Origin: Vibrio sp. SCSIO 43137
GTDB taxonomy: Bacteria > Pseudomonadota > Gammaproteobacteria > Enterobacterales > Vibrionaceae
Direction: 5' to 3'
NCBI RefSeq assembly: GCF_028201475.1
Contig: NZ_CP116383.1
Span: 124,001 to 188,000, forward strand
DNA length: 64,000 nucleotides
Shown here: one piece after another, positions 1 to 8,785 of the stretch
How the letters are laid out: each line of letters starts with the position of its first letter
Numbering within the stretch: the first letter of the stretch is position 1
Translations under genes and position numbers: made by a program
Notes under the pieces: generated by a model
What the model saw: only the letters and a program-made list of their open reading frames with translations
Database searches by the model: none
What the model was told of the DNA's origin: nothing

Positions 1-1
1 T

Positions 2-199
2 AAAGCATCTATAGAAAACGTATCTCAGCTTAGAGATATTTTTAAGAAGTTAACTAAGGGGCAGTATGATTCTAAATGCTTAAGTGAGGCAGATTTAGAA
101 CGTATTGCAACTGGAGCACTGCTTGACCCTGCTGCAAAGTCTAATCCTGTTACATTTAGTGAAATAGATGTCAAAGAGATTGTTATCAAATGCCTATAA
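2..199 (+). CDS. C-terminal end of a probable iron-containing alcohol dehydrogenase (partial)
   Basis: This is the last 65 codons of a gene that begins before the window; the open frame runs to TAA at 197-199. The tail (residues like ATGALLDPAAKSNPVTFSE in this fragment) resembles the C-terminal pattern of iron-dependent group III alcohol dehydrogenases, where an Asp, an 'NP' and a following acidic helix are common. This is a weak, short-range match, so the family call is tentative. The stop overlaps the ATG of the LuxE-LuxC gene by 10 bases, so the two are translationally coupled. If the call is right, an aldehyde/alcohol oxidoreductase is paired with an acyl-activating and acyl-reducing enzyme. 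Confidence 0.45.
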   Translation, partial: KASIENVSQLRDIFKKLTKGQYDSKCLSEADLERIATGALLDPAAKSNPVTFSEIDVKEIVIKCL

Positions 200-2673
200 A
201 AAGTGATTCAGAGCAAGAACTATTATCGGTTTTGGATGCTCGTCCATATCAACTATCTGATAAGCAAAAGTCAAAGTTGTTTAAGTCTAACTTACTTAAA
301 GAGTTAAATCATCATTATAAAAATAATGAGTTATATAGAAAATTCTGCAAGAAACATCTATTTGAACCGGCTACCTTTTCTGGTGAACTTACTGATATTC
401 CTGCTATCCCTGTACATATATTTAAAGCTTTAGGACACAAGTTATCTTCGGTTAGCCCTGAGTTAATCAAAACTACATTACAGTCTTCTGCAACGAGTGG
501 AGTCCCTAGTACCGTTCTTTTAGACAAGATTACATCTCGGCGACAAATTAAAGCTATGGCGAGAGTGCTGCAAGAAGTATTAGGGTCAAAACGTCGCCCG
601 TTTTGTGTCATGGATATAGATCCAGCAAGCCCTAATGCGGTTAATTTAGGCGCTAGAATTGCGGCAGTGAAAGGTTACTTAAATTTTGCCTCATCCTCTG
701 ACTATTTTATAGATGCTAATAGCCCAACGGCTCCATTAGAGTTTTTGCAGCAAAAATTCATAGAGTATTTGGAAAATCTAAAGTCAGATGAGCCAGTGGT
801 TATATTTGGCTTTACTTTTGTTTTGTACCATTCAGTTTTCAAAGTACTAAAAGAGCGGAATATAAGTTTTCAGCTTCCTATTGGTTCTCAAGTTATCCAT
901 ATAGGAGGATGGAAAAAACTAGAGTCTGAAAAAGTCAGTAAAGAAATTTTTAATAGTGATATTGCCGGGGTACTTGGTATTCCAGCGGAAAATGTTATTG
1001 ATATTTATGGCTTTACTGAACAGATGGGGCTTAATTACCCAGATTGTAAAGCTGGCTGGAAGCATGTTCATGCTTATTCAGATGTAATTATTCGAGATGA
1101 AAGCGATCTCAGTGTCTGTCCTAATGGTCAGAGTGGACTGTTAGAGTTTATTAGTCCATTGCAACACTCCTACCCTGGTAACGTTGTTCTTACAGATGAT
1201 TTAGGCGTAATTGAAGAAGGTCAATGCAACTGCGGTAGAAAAGGAAAGCGCTTTAAAGTCATTGGGCGAGCTAAAAAAGCTGAAGTCCGTGGTTGTGGTG
1301 ATGTAATGTCGGAAAAAGTTAGTTCAGTTAGCAATAAACGCAAGCTGAGTGAAACTGAGAGTATGATAATTTATCATTCGCCCATTGATGTTGATTATAG
1401 CTTGCATCCTACGGAACAACTGAAGCAAATTTTTGCGGCTCTAGAACAGAAAAAGAACTGGCTGTCGGAGCAGCCATTAGAAGCCTTAATAGGGCTAATT
1501 GACACTGCAAGGGAGCGTTGGGCTGATGACACTGCATTGGATAGCTTTCGAAGCAATGGATTAAACTTCTTAATAGAGTGGAGTGAGCCTTCTCGACTGA
1601 AAGCGTTGTTAGATAGTTCATTACATGGGCGTCGTGGGCATTTAGATTCTTTTTTGCCTAGAAAAGATATTAGCAGTAGCTCCCTTAAAGCATTACCAAG
1701 AGGTACAGTTGCACACTGGTTATCGGGAAATGTTCCTCTACTGGGCATGTTTGCGCTTATACAAAGCATTGTGTGCAAGAACACTAATATTCTTAAAGTT
1801 TCTGCTGATGAGTCTCAAGCGTTACCAGCTCTCCTTAAGACTTTTAAAGATATAAGCTATACGTCTCCTGGTGGCTATACTATTTTTGGCAATGATCTCC
1901 TTGAATCAATAGCTGTTGTGTATTTCGACCGTCATCAAATAAAAACTGCTGAGTGTTTTTCTGGGCATGCCGATGTCAGAATTGCGTGGGGCGGACGTGA
2001 AGCTGTCGAAGCTGTGAGTCAACTACCTAAGAAGTATAATTGTCAAGATGTTTTATTTGGACCTAAGTTATCTATGATGGTGATAGGCTGTGAAGCTTTA
2101 TCAACTGAAAAACAGATACGAAAACTTGTACGAAGAGCAGCTACAGATTCTAGTGTATTCGATCAATATGCTTGTGCTTCCCCTCATACCATTTTTGTGG
2201 AGAAAGGAGCGAAGATCACTCCGTTAGAGTTCGCTGAAAAACTGGCTTTAGCGATGGATAAAGCTTTAATTCGTTTACCAACTCAAGTTCCTGATATTGG
2301 GCAGACAAACAAAATACGCTCAAAGATTGCCGAATATAAGTTTATTGGTGAGTCTTGGAACGATAGACACTTGAGGTGGACTGTCCTATATGATGAAGGG
2401 GATAGTCTTGTAGAGCCGACATATCATAGAGTGATTACAGTTAAAGCAGTTGATGACGTGTTCAATGTGATACCTAATGTTACTAGTGATATTCAGACTG
2501 TCGGATTAGCAATGCATGGTGAAAAGCGTTTGCGCTTTGCGGAAAAAATTACTTTTCAAGGGGCAGTAAGATGTCCGGATATTGGCTATATGACTCATTT
2601 CGATTCACCATGGGATGGCCTATTTGTTGCCGATAGGCTTGTGCGTTGGGTCTCACTTGGTGGTCCAAGATAA
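190..2673 (+). CDS. LuxE-LuxC fusion: acyl-protein synthetase plus acyl-CoA/acyl-protein reductase
   Basis: The 827-residue protein carries two domains. Residues about 1-375 look like LuxE (acyl-protein synthetase, ANL-like), with the motif YGFTEQMG near residue 276 and a Cys-rich CNCGRKG stretch near 345. Residues about 395-827 look like LuxC, the fatty-acyl reductase, with a nucleotide-binding segment LSGNVPLLG near 513 and the catalytic-cysteine region DQYACASPH near 658. In light-emitting bacteria LuxE activates an acid and passes the acyl group to LuxC, which reduces it to an aldehyde. Here no luxA, luxB or luxD is present and the neighbours are sugar-modifying genes, so the likely job is making or using a short acyl or aldehyde group for a surface glycan. 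The start overlaps the upstream stop. The fusion of the two proteins and the setting are unusual. Confidence 0.85.
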   Translation: MPIKSDSEQELLSVLDARPYQLSDKQKSKLFKSNLLKELNHHYKNNELYRKFCKKHLFEPATFSGELTDIPAIPVHIFKALGHKLSSVSPELIKTTLQSSATSGVPSTVLLDKITSRRQIKAMARVLQEVLGSKRRPFCVMDIDPASPNAVNLGARIAAVKGYLNFASSSDYFIDANSPTAPLEFLQQKFIEYLENLKSDEPVVIFGFTFVLYHSVFKVLKERNISFQLPIGSQVIHIGGWKKLESEKVSKEIFNSDIAGVLGIPAENVIDIYGFTEQMGLNYPDCKAGWKHVHAYSDVIIRDESDLSVCPNGQSGLLEFISPLQHSYPGNVVLTDDLGVIEEGQCNCGRKGKRFKVIGRAKKAEVRGCGDVMSEKVSSVSNKRKLSETESMIIYHSPIDVDYSLHPTEQLKQIFAALEQKKNWLSEQPLEALIGLIDTARERWADDTALDSFRSNGLNFLIEWSEPSRLKALLDSSLHGRRGHLDSFLPRKDISSSSLKALPRGTVAHWLSGNVPLLGMFALIQSIVCKNTNILKVSADESQALPALLKTFKDISYTSPGGYTIFGNDLLESIAVVYFDRHQIKTAECFSGHADVRIAWGGREAVEAVSQLPKKYNCQDVLFGPKLSMMVIGCEALSTEKQIRKLVRRAATDSSVFDQYACASPHTIFVEKGAKITPLEFAEKLALAMDKALIRLPTQVPDIGQTNKIRSKIAEYKFIGESWNDRHLRWTVLYDEGDSLVEPTYHRVITVKAVDDVFNVIPNVTSDIQTVGLAMHGEKRLRFAEKITFQGAVRCPDIGYMTHFDSPWDGLFVADRLVRWVSLGGPR

Positions 2674-2692
2674 TATTTTTATAATAGGCAAT

Positions 2693-3751
2693 ATGATGTC
2701 AAAATTTTCTTTTGAAATATGCAAAACAGAGCAAGTAGAAGAGCTTGTTGAATATATTGATAATAATTGGTCTAAGAATCATATTTTAGTTAAATCTAGA
2801 GAATTGTTAGACTGGCAACATAAAAGTCATTGTGGAACTTACTATAATTTTATTATGGTTAGGGATAATGCCGATGAAAGTATTTGCGGTGTCCTTGGGT
2901 TTATTCCTACATCTCATTTTTCAGATAGTCTCGCTCAAGAAGAAGAAGTGTGGCTAGCTATATGGAAAGTGAACGAAGGGTCAAAATATATAGGTTTAGG
3001 GCTAGGGTTACTTAATTACTTGAAGTTAACATTTGGATTTAAAAAAATATGCTCCATTGGTATTAGCCAGATTGTTTTTCCAATGTATCAAGCGTTAGGG
3101 TATAAAGTCGGGAAACTATCACAGTTTGCACTGATTAATGATAAGTTGAGTGATTACAAAATAATAGAATGCAATTTTTCATTAGAACATTCTCGGCTTA
3201 ATAAGGCTTTACATCATAAAATGACAGTGATTAACCCTCATGAAATAAAGAAAGGTCTTTTAGCGAATGATCTTTACGCATCACAAACAAAAAAAAATTC
3301 AGATTATTTTATAGGTCGATTTATAAATCATCCTGTATATAGCTATGAATTTTTAGGTTTCTATCATGATAATGAATTAAAGATGTTCGCTGTTGCAAGA
3401 GTCGTTGAACATGATGGAAGAAAAGCACTGAGAATTGTTGATGCGCAAGGAGACTATACACTGTTCCGTAAATGTTCTGGCTACTTATATGAATATGTTC
3501 TTGAAAATGGATATGAATTTGTCGATATAATGCAAGAAGGTATAGATGAAAGTGTTTTTCTTGACTCAGGCTTTATGAAAATTGATAAGTCATCTAGTAG
3601 TGTTGTGCCTAATTATTTTGAGCCTTTTGTTAAGGAAAATATTGAGATTTATTATGCAAGGAGAGATCTAAGTGAAGAGTCCTTTGTTTTATTCAGAGGA
3701 GATGCGGATCAGGATAGGCCGAATATACTGCTAGGAGAAACTGATGAGTAA
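2693..3751 (+). CDS. GNAT-like acyltransferase of the polysaccharide-locus type
   Basis: The frame opens earlier, inside the LuxEC gene, but ATG codons at 2693 and 2696 after an AGG-like site fit better, giving about 352 residues. The N-terminal half has a GNAT-like layout: a strand IMVRDN, then GVLGFIPT, then an acceptor-loop segment WLAIWKVNEGSKYIGLGLGLL typical of acetyl-CoA binding turns. The second half repeats a similar fold and ends with DADQDRPN, a tail I associate with acyltransferase-like proteins in O-antigen clusters. Its stop overlaps the deacetylase start by 8 bases. Inferred role: N-acylation of an amino sugar, perhaps with the product of the LuxEC enzyme. The substrate cannot be read from the sequence. 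Confidence 0.55.
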   Translation: MMSKFSFEICKTEQVEELVEYIDNNWSKNHILVKSRELLDWQHKSHCGTYYNFIMVRDNADESICGVLGFIPTSHFSDSLAQEEEVWLAIWKVNEGSKYIGLGLGLLNYLKLTFGFKKICSIGISQIVFPMYQALGYKVGKLSQFALINDKLSDYKIIECNFSLEHSRLNKALHHKMTVINPHEIKKGLLANDLYASQTKKNSDYFIGRFINHPVYSYEFLGFYHDNELKMFAVARVVEHDGRKALRIVDAQGDYTLFRKCSGYLYEYVLENGYEFVDIMQEGIDESVFLDSGFMKIDKSSSSVVPNYFEPFVKENIEIYYARRDLSEESFVLFRGDADQDRPNILLGETDE

Positions 3752-4718
3752 TAAACTAACAGTTGTTATGTATCACTATGTAAGAGACATAAAAAATTCG
3801 CGTTATCCTAATATAAAAGGCTTAGAGCTAAGCCAGTTTGTTGAACAGTTAAAATATTTAAATAAACACTATAATATTATAGGAATGGAAGATGTATTAG
3901 CTAGCAAATATCATCAAGAAGTACTTCCTGATAAAGCAGTTCTTTTGACTTTTGATGATGCATATGCTGAACATTTTAATTTTGTATATCCTATTTTGAA
4001 GAAAATGAAAATGAAAGGAGCATTTTATGTTCCTGCAAAAACGGTTCAAGAACATAAAGTACTGGATGTTAATAAAATTCATTTTATTCTTTCAAATGAA
4101 AATAACACATTAAAAATAATTAATCATATTAGAGTTGAAATTGATAAATATCGTGAGGAATTTGCTCTTAGTTCATTTGATTTTTACTATAAAAAGTATG
4201 CAGTAGAGAATAGATTTGATAATAAAAATACAATTTTTATCAAGAGGGTGCTACAGCATGCTTTGCCAGAACGTTTAAGAAATATCATTTCGGATAATCT
4301 ATTTGAGCAGCATGTTGGAGTATCCGAAGAAGCTTTTAGTCGAGAGTTGTATATGAACAAATATCAACTTGAACAACTTGTTAATGACGGAATGCATATA
4401 GGAAGTCATGGATATGATCATTACTGGTGGAATAAACTTGATAATGAACAACTATCGTCTGAAATTGATAGATCAATTCAGTTTTTGTCTTCATTAGGAG
4501 TAGATACTGAAAATTGGACAGCATGCTACCCCTATGGTTCATATAGTGAACAGGTTGTGATGAAGCTAAGGGACAAGGGATGCAAGTTGGCTTTCACCAC
4601 AGAAGTTGATATTGCTAATTTAAACTGTATAGAACCTCTGTTAATTCCAAGATTAGATACTAACGATCTTCCTAAGAGTAGCAGTTCTAAGCCAAATGAA
4701 TGGCATCAGAAGGTATAG
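3744..4718 (+). CDS. Polysaccharide deacetylase family protein (NodB fold)
   Basis: This 324-residue protein begins with the typical LTVVMYHYV strand. It carries the first NodB motif TFDDAY near residue 69 (metal-binding Asp) and the second motif SHGYDH near residue 220 (two His ligands), followed by ACYPYGSY, matching the third motif. A good ribosome site (GGAG) lies before the ATG, which sits inside the end of the preceding gene. Members of the family remove N- or O-acetyl groups from glycans; no signal peptide is visible, so it probably acts on a lipid-linked or nucleotide-linked precursor in the cytoplasm. It ends only six bases from the convergent gene on the other strand, and I see no terminator hairpin between them. 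Confidence 0.8.
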   Translation: MSNKLTVVMYHYVRDIKNSRYPNIKGLELSQFVEQLKYLNKHYNIIGMEDVLASKYHQEVLPDKAVLLTFDDAYAEHFNFVYPILKKMKMKGAFYVPAKTVQEHKVLDVNKIHFILSNENNTLKIINHIRVEIDKYREEFALSSFDFYYKKYAVENRFDNKNTIFIKRVLQHALPERLRNIISDNLFEQHVGVSEEAFSRELYMNKYQLEQLVNDGMHIGSHGYDHYWWNKLDNEQLSSEIDRSIQFLSSLGVDTENWTACYPYGSYSEQVVMKLRDKGCKLAFTTEVDIANLNCIEPLLIPRLDTNDLPKSSSSKPNEWHQKV

Positions 4719-4724
4719 CCAAAT

Positions 4725-5696
4725 TTAGAGTTGTCGTTTAGCAAAGTGCTCTTTAAGAAATGCTATCATTTTGTTTCCTACGTGACTATCATATGTATGT
4801 GCAGATATGGGAATTTCTTTATATAGGAGAGAAAGAGTATATAAAGCTGTGGAAGTAACACCGTATATTTTAGATAGTTTAATATTTTTGTTAGCAATTT
4901 CTAGTTCAATTGGGAATTCACTATTGTGATATATAATATAGGGTAGGGATTTTATCGCTTTGGTTACTTTTTCTGATTCAGTGCGATGAGGAAAATATAG
5001 AATATCTGATGAGCTATTTTTAGCCAAGTTTTCCAATCTAGAAACATAGCTTTCAATATCAGGTTGATTTTTATCACCAATAGCTCCTTCTCCAATAAAT
5101 GCTATTTCTGCATTAGCATCAAAACATTTTGATGCTCCGATAGTTTTTCTTAATGATTCAAGCTTATTTAATTTTAGAACACATACTGTATTGGATATGT
5201 TAAATATTGAAAACATCTCTAGTTTTTCATCATACGGCATAACTCCAATTTTTTTACACCCTTGAAGCTGTACCAGAAAGTCTTGTAACCACCGGGTTCG
5301 TTTGAAAGTTTTTTTCGGCTCTATATATTGGTAGTATTCATAAAGATTGGCCATCCCATCATCTATCAACACAAGCTTTTCTGCTGTAATGTTTCTAAGG
5401 AACATACGGGTTCGCCATGACTTATATTCAGCAAAGAAAAAATACTCTAATGGCTTACGCTTCGCCATATGTTGAATAGACTTTATTAGTCTAGGAGTAA
5501 TAAAAGTTCGATTGCTACGTTTTACTTTAATAACAACATCCCAAGGTTCATCATTAAATAGTTGATCCATATGTCGCTTTCCAGCTTCATTGTCTTGTTC
5601 TACTAGCACGAGAATATTGTTTCTTGTATTGTATTGTTCTCTGGCTTCAACTGCGCATATATATTGAAATGGTGAGGTTACTAAAAATAAGTTCAT
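4725..5696 (-). CDS. GT52-like glycosyltransferase (sialyltransferase-type fold)
   Basis: The protein has 323 residues. The N-terminus LFLVTSPFQYICAVEA matches the start of family 52 transferases (LOS sialyltransferase type). A central VLIDDGMANLYEY and a C-terminal IYGVTSTALYTLSLLY correspond to the conserved donor-binding positions of that family. It is last in a minus-strand series with waaA, waaF, waaL and lpxM, so it probably decorates the LPS core. No sialic-acid synthesis genes (neuB, neuC) are in the window, although a CMP-sugar synthetase-like gene lies at 18846. GT52 members do not all use sialic acid, so the donor is open. Confidence 0.6.
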   Translation of the reverse strand: MNLFLVTSPFQYICAVEAREQYNTRNNILVLVEQDNEAGKRHMDQLFNDEPWDVVIKVKRSNRTFITPRLIKSIQHMAKRKPLEYFFFAEYKSWRTRMFLRNITAEKLVLIDDGMANLYEYYQYIEPKKTFKRTRWLQDFLVQLQGCKKIGVMPYDEKLEMFSIFNISNTVCVLKLNKLESLRKTIGASKCFDANAEIAFIGEGAIGDKNQPDIESYVSRLENLAKNSSSDILYFPHRTESEKVTKAIKSLPYIIYHNSEFPIELEIANKNIKLSKIYGVTSTALYTLSLLYKEIPISAHTYDSHVGNKMIAFLKEHFAKRQL

Positions 5697-5736
5697 GTAT
5701 TGTGTTCTACTTTAATTGATTGATCCAACTCAAACT

Positions 5737-6456
5737 CTAAGCTGATGCATTTTCAACTGCATTTATAAATGATTCTGTATTGGTCATGTATGGGATGAAT
5801 AACTTAATTTTATCATCACTCCAGTTCCACCATTTTATGCTTAGAAGTCTTTCAACCGTATCGCTATCAAACCTATGCTTTATAATCTTTGCTGGGACTC
5901 CTCCAACGATAGCGTATGGGGGAACATCTTTGGTTACCACTGCACCGGCAGCAATAATAGCACCATCACCAATATTTATTCCTGGGAGTAAAATTACGTT
6001 TGAACCTATCCAGACATCATTGCCAATTATAATTTTTTCATTATTTGTTATAGTAGAAATATCTTTGTTTTCATTAACAAAACCGATTTTTTTACTATAA
6101 GTGAAAGTATTCGTTGAGACGGTTGAGGTTGGGTGATTACCCGCGAGAGTAACATTGTCAGCTGATATATTACAAAAAGCTCCTATTGATTCGATCAATA
6201 AACTTTGATGCCAAAACTGTTCATACCCAGTTGAGTATTTCCCTACTGTAAAACCGTATAGTTTTTCTGAAATATATCTATAACCTTCTTTAAACTTTCC
6301 ATATTGATCTCGGCATAGATTTTTCTTCATATAATTTAATACAAGCACATGCCACGGATTTATAGTGCGTCTACCTTTTTTTCTGTCAGACAATAAATAA
6401 CCATACTTGTCTAGTAACGATATTTCTTTTTTAGTCAGGTTGTAGTTAGCCTTCAT
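5737..6456 (-). CDS. CatB-type hexapeptide-repeat O-acetyltransferase
   Basis: The C-terminal half of this 239-residue protein has left-handed beta-helix repeats ([33 protein letters not shown]) followed by [17 protein letters not shown], the signature end of xenobiotic/sugar acetyltransferases. The N-terminal 90 residues are a less typical helical extension. It overlaps the 3' end of waaA by four bases in the same operon. Likely role: acetyl-CoA-dependent O-acetylation of a core or O-chain sugar. The exact target is not visible. Confidence 0.8.
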   Translation of the reverse strand: MKANYNLTKKEISLLDKYGYLLSDRKKGRRTINPWHVLVLNYMKKNLCRDQYGKFKEGYRYISEKLYGFTVGKYSTGYEQFWHQSLLIESIGAFCNISADNVTLAGNHPTSTVSTNTFTYSKKIGFVNENKDISTITNNEKIIIGNDVWIGSNVILLPGINIGDGAIIAAGAVVTKDVPPYAIVGGVPAKIIKHRFDSDTVERLLSIKWWNWSDDKIKLFIPYMTNTESFINAVENASA

Positions 6457-7736
6457 TGAGATAGTTCCATTTTTAAATCTAATGCGATTAAAGTGTTCCT
6501 GATGGCACCTTGATTTTTTTTTACTACTTCTTTTGCGGCATCGCCAGTCAACGCTAATAGTTCTTTATCATCGAACTTACTTATTATTTCTTTAGATATT
6601 TCTGAAGCATTTGAAACGATGTCGACAGACTTTACTTTTAGTAGTTGCTCAGTAATATCTTTAAAATTAAAGTAGCTTGGACCAATAAGCATAGGTTTTC
6701 CGAGAGCGGCTGGCTCTAAAAGGTTATGTCCACCCACGGTATTGCCAATAAGGCTCCCTCCCATGAAGCAAACATCCGATGAACTTATCAGTGTTAACAT
6801 TTCGCCCATTGTATTTCCAATGTATACACTGTGATCTTTAGTTATTATTTCATTGTCTGTACGTTGAGTGGTTTTATAACCATTTTTTGTGCATAGGTTG
6901 TGTATGGTGGCAAATCGCTCAGGATGTCTTGGTACTAAAATCAAAAGGGTACTGGGATAAGTCTTCAATATTAGCTTGTGAGCATTTAATATTATTTCAT
7001 CCTCTCCCTTGTGTGTGCTTGCAGCAATCCATACCGGACGGTTGATACCAATTTTTTCGCGAAGTTTTAAACCGGATTTAATATTATTGTCTGATACTTC
7101 TATATCAAACTTGATCGAGCCTGTAATTTCTATTTTTTCTGAAGGGACTCCCAGCCTTTCAAACCTATCTGCGTCAACCTGAGTTTGGCATAGTATTTTG
7201 GATATCTTTGGGTGAATTTCATTAAATAAAAACTGAATTTTAGCGTAATTTTGATAAGATTTTTCTGATAACCGAGCATTTACAATAGTAATTGGTATGT
7301 CAAATCTATGTACCTCATTCAGAGTGTTTGGCCAAAGCTCAGTTTCAATGATTAACAGTTGGCATGGGTTAATCTTTTTGAGAAAAAACCTTATAGCAAA
7401 TGAGAAGTCCAACGGCATATATCTATGAGCAATGATATCACCAAGCTTTTCTATCTCTTTTGCACCTGTACTAGTAGTTGTAGTAATGAGTATTGGCTGC
7501 TCGGGATTTTGCTTCTTTAGTGCTTTGATTAATGGTTTTGCAGCAATGCACTCTCCGACAGAAACTGCATGGATCCATATCGGTGGTTCTGTAGTTTCCA
7601 ACTTTGGAGCAAGGCCAAAATGCTCTTTCCACCTCCAACCAAAGTGAGGTTTATTTGGTTTGCTTCTGTAGAGGCCAAACAATAAGAGTGGTGAAGCAAT
7701 GATAAGTAAAACTGTATATAACAAACGAGTAATCAT
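6453..7736 (-). CDS. waaA: 3-deoxy-D-manno-octulosonic acid (Kdo) transferase WaaA
   Basis: This 427-residue protein matches the family length. It transfers Kdo from CMP-Kdo to lipid IVA at the inner membrane. Visible family features are a hydrophobic N-terminal anchor (residues 1-22), the motif [16 protein letters not shown] near residue 52 with the catalytic Glu, METELWPN-like IIETELWPN near 128, [12 protein letters not shown] near 237 and [11 protein letters not shown] near 266, then [23 protein letters not shown] near 326. It lies three bases from waaF. The gene is inside the same overlapping minus-strand operon as the heptosyltransferase and ligase. Confidence 0.95.
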   Translation of the reverse strand: MITRLLYTVLLIIASPLLLFGLYRSKPNKPHFGWRWKEHFGLAPKLETTEPPIWIHAVSVGECIAAKPLIKALKKQNPEQPILITTTTSTGAKEIEKLGDIIAHRYMPLDFSFAIRFFLKKINPCQLLIIETELWPNTLNEVHRFDIPITIVNARLSEKSYQNYAKIQFLFNEIHPKISKILCQTQVDADRFERLGVPSEKIEITGSIKFDIEVSDNNIKSGLKLREKIGINRPVWIAASTHKGEDEIILNAHKLILKTYPSTLLILVPRHPERFATIHNLCTKNGYKTTQRTDNEIITKDHSVYIGNTMGEMLTLISSSDVCFMGGSLIGNTVGGHNLLEPAALGKPMLIGPSYFNFKDITEQLLKVKSVDIVSNASEISKEIISKFDDKELLALTGDAAKEVVKKNQGAIRNTLIALDLKMELSQ

Positions 7737-7738
7737 AG

Positions 7739-8785
7739 CTATAACTCGATAGACTCTAATTTTTTGATACTTTGTAAAACTTGCCTAGGGAATAGCTCTT
7801 TTAGACACTTTAAGTGCTTGTATTGGCATTCTCGCTTAAAGCAGGGACGACATTCAATATCGGTATGAACTACTTCTACGTTCTTTGCCAATGGAGGTGT
7901 GTACTCTGGAGATGTTGAGCCATAAACAGCAACAACGTTACAGCCGACTGCAGCAGCGATGTGCATTAAACCAGAATCATTACTTACAACGGTTGAGCAT
8001 GCGGAGAGAAGATCGATAGCCTCCACTAAGCTTGTGTTACCAGCTAGGTTGAACAGTTCTTTTTTACACTTTTCAGAGGTCACTGATACTATTTTGTTTG
8101 TTGTATCTTTATCTTTCCCTGAGCCAAAAAGCCAAACTTGATAACCAAGTCTGATCATATCTTCAGCTATCTTGGCATAGTGCTCCGGTGGCCATTGCTT
8201 AGCTGGTCCAAATTCCGCCCCAGGGCAAAGACCAACCACTGGTTTTTCTAATTTGAGGGAGAACTTTTTTAAACAATTAGCTTGTGATTGTGTATCAACC
8301 GTTAATATTGGGTATGGAAGTATTTCAATACCACCTAATGAACTGGAGTTTATCATTTCATGCTTTGGATAAGCTAAAGCGACATATCTTTCTAGCATAT
8401 ATTGAAACGATTTTTTATTGCTTCTTAAGTCATTAAGCAGTCCATATCGCATTTCGCCTTTCCAACCAGTACGTGATTGAATATTTGCAAACCATGGAAT
8501 AAGTGCTGATTTCATCGAGTTAGGTAGAATGTAAGCTTTATTATATTGTTCTTCTCTTAACGCTTTACCAATTTGAAATCTTCTATATAGATCAACTTCA
8601 CCATGCCCCAGTGGCATTGAGATAGCCTTATTTACTTCGGGCATTCTGTCCAAGATAGGTTTGCACCAGTTCGGCGCTAATACATCAATAGTCGATGATG
8701 GGTGTTGTGATTTCAATGTTTTGTATAAGGATTGAGACATTACCATATCTCCAATCCATGACGGACCTACTATAAGAATTTTCAT
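7739..8785 (-). CDS. waaF: ADP-heptose:LPS heptosyltransferase II WaaF
   Basis: The 348-residue family-9 transferase adds the second L-glycero-D-manno-heptose to the inner core. The sequence shows the N-terminal MKILIVGPSWIGDMVMSQSLY, the conserved VVGLCPGAEFGPAKQWPPEHYA near residue 184, and SNDSGLMHIAAAVG near 270, all diagnostic of WaaF/WaaC, with the PGAEFGPAKQWP form favouring WaaF. It overlaps the waaL stop by four bases. Confidence 0.93.
   Translation of the reverse strand: MKILIVGPSWIGDMVMSQSLYKTLKSQHPSSTIDVLAPNWCKPILDRMPEVNKAISMPLGHGEVDLYRRFQIGKALREEQYNKAYILPNSMKSALIPWFANIQSRTGWKGEMRYGLLNDLRSNKKSFQYMLERYVALAYPKHEMINSSSLGGIEILPYPILTVDTQSQANCLKKFSLKLEKPVVGLCPGAEFGPAKQWPPEHYAKIAEDMIRLGYQVWLFGSGKDKDTTNKIVSVTSEKCKKELFNLAGNTSLVEAIDLLSACSTVVSNDSGLMHIAAAVGCNVVAVYGSTSPEYTPPLAKNVEVVHTDIECRPCFKRECQYKHLKCLKELFPRQVLQSIKKLESIEL

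Noticed and set aside
190..2673. Idea that the LuxE-LuxC gene is part of a light-emission operon
   Set aside because: No luxA, luxB, luxD or luxG is in the window and the neighbours are glycan genes.
5780..6100. Open frame opposite the hexapeptide acetyltransferase
   Set aside because: It is the antisense of a repeat-rich, clearly coding gene and has no motif of its own.
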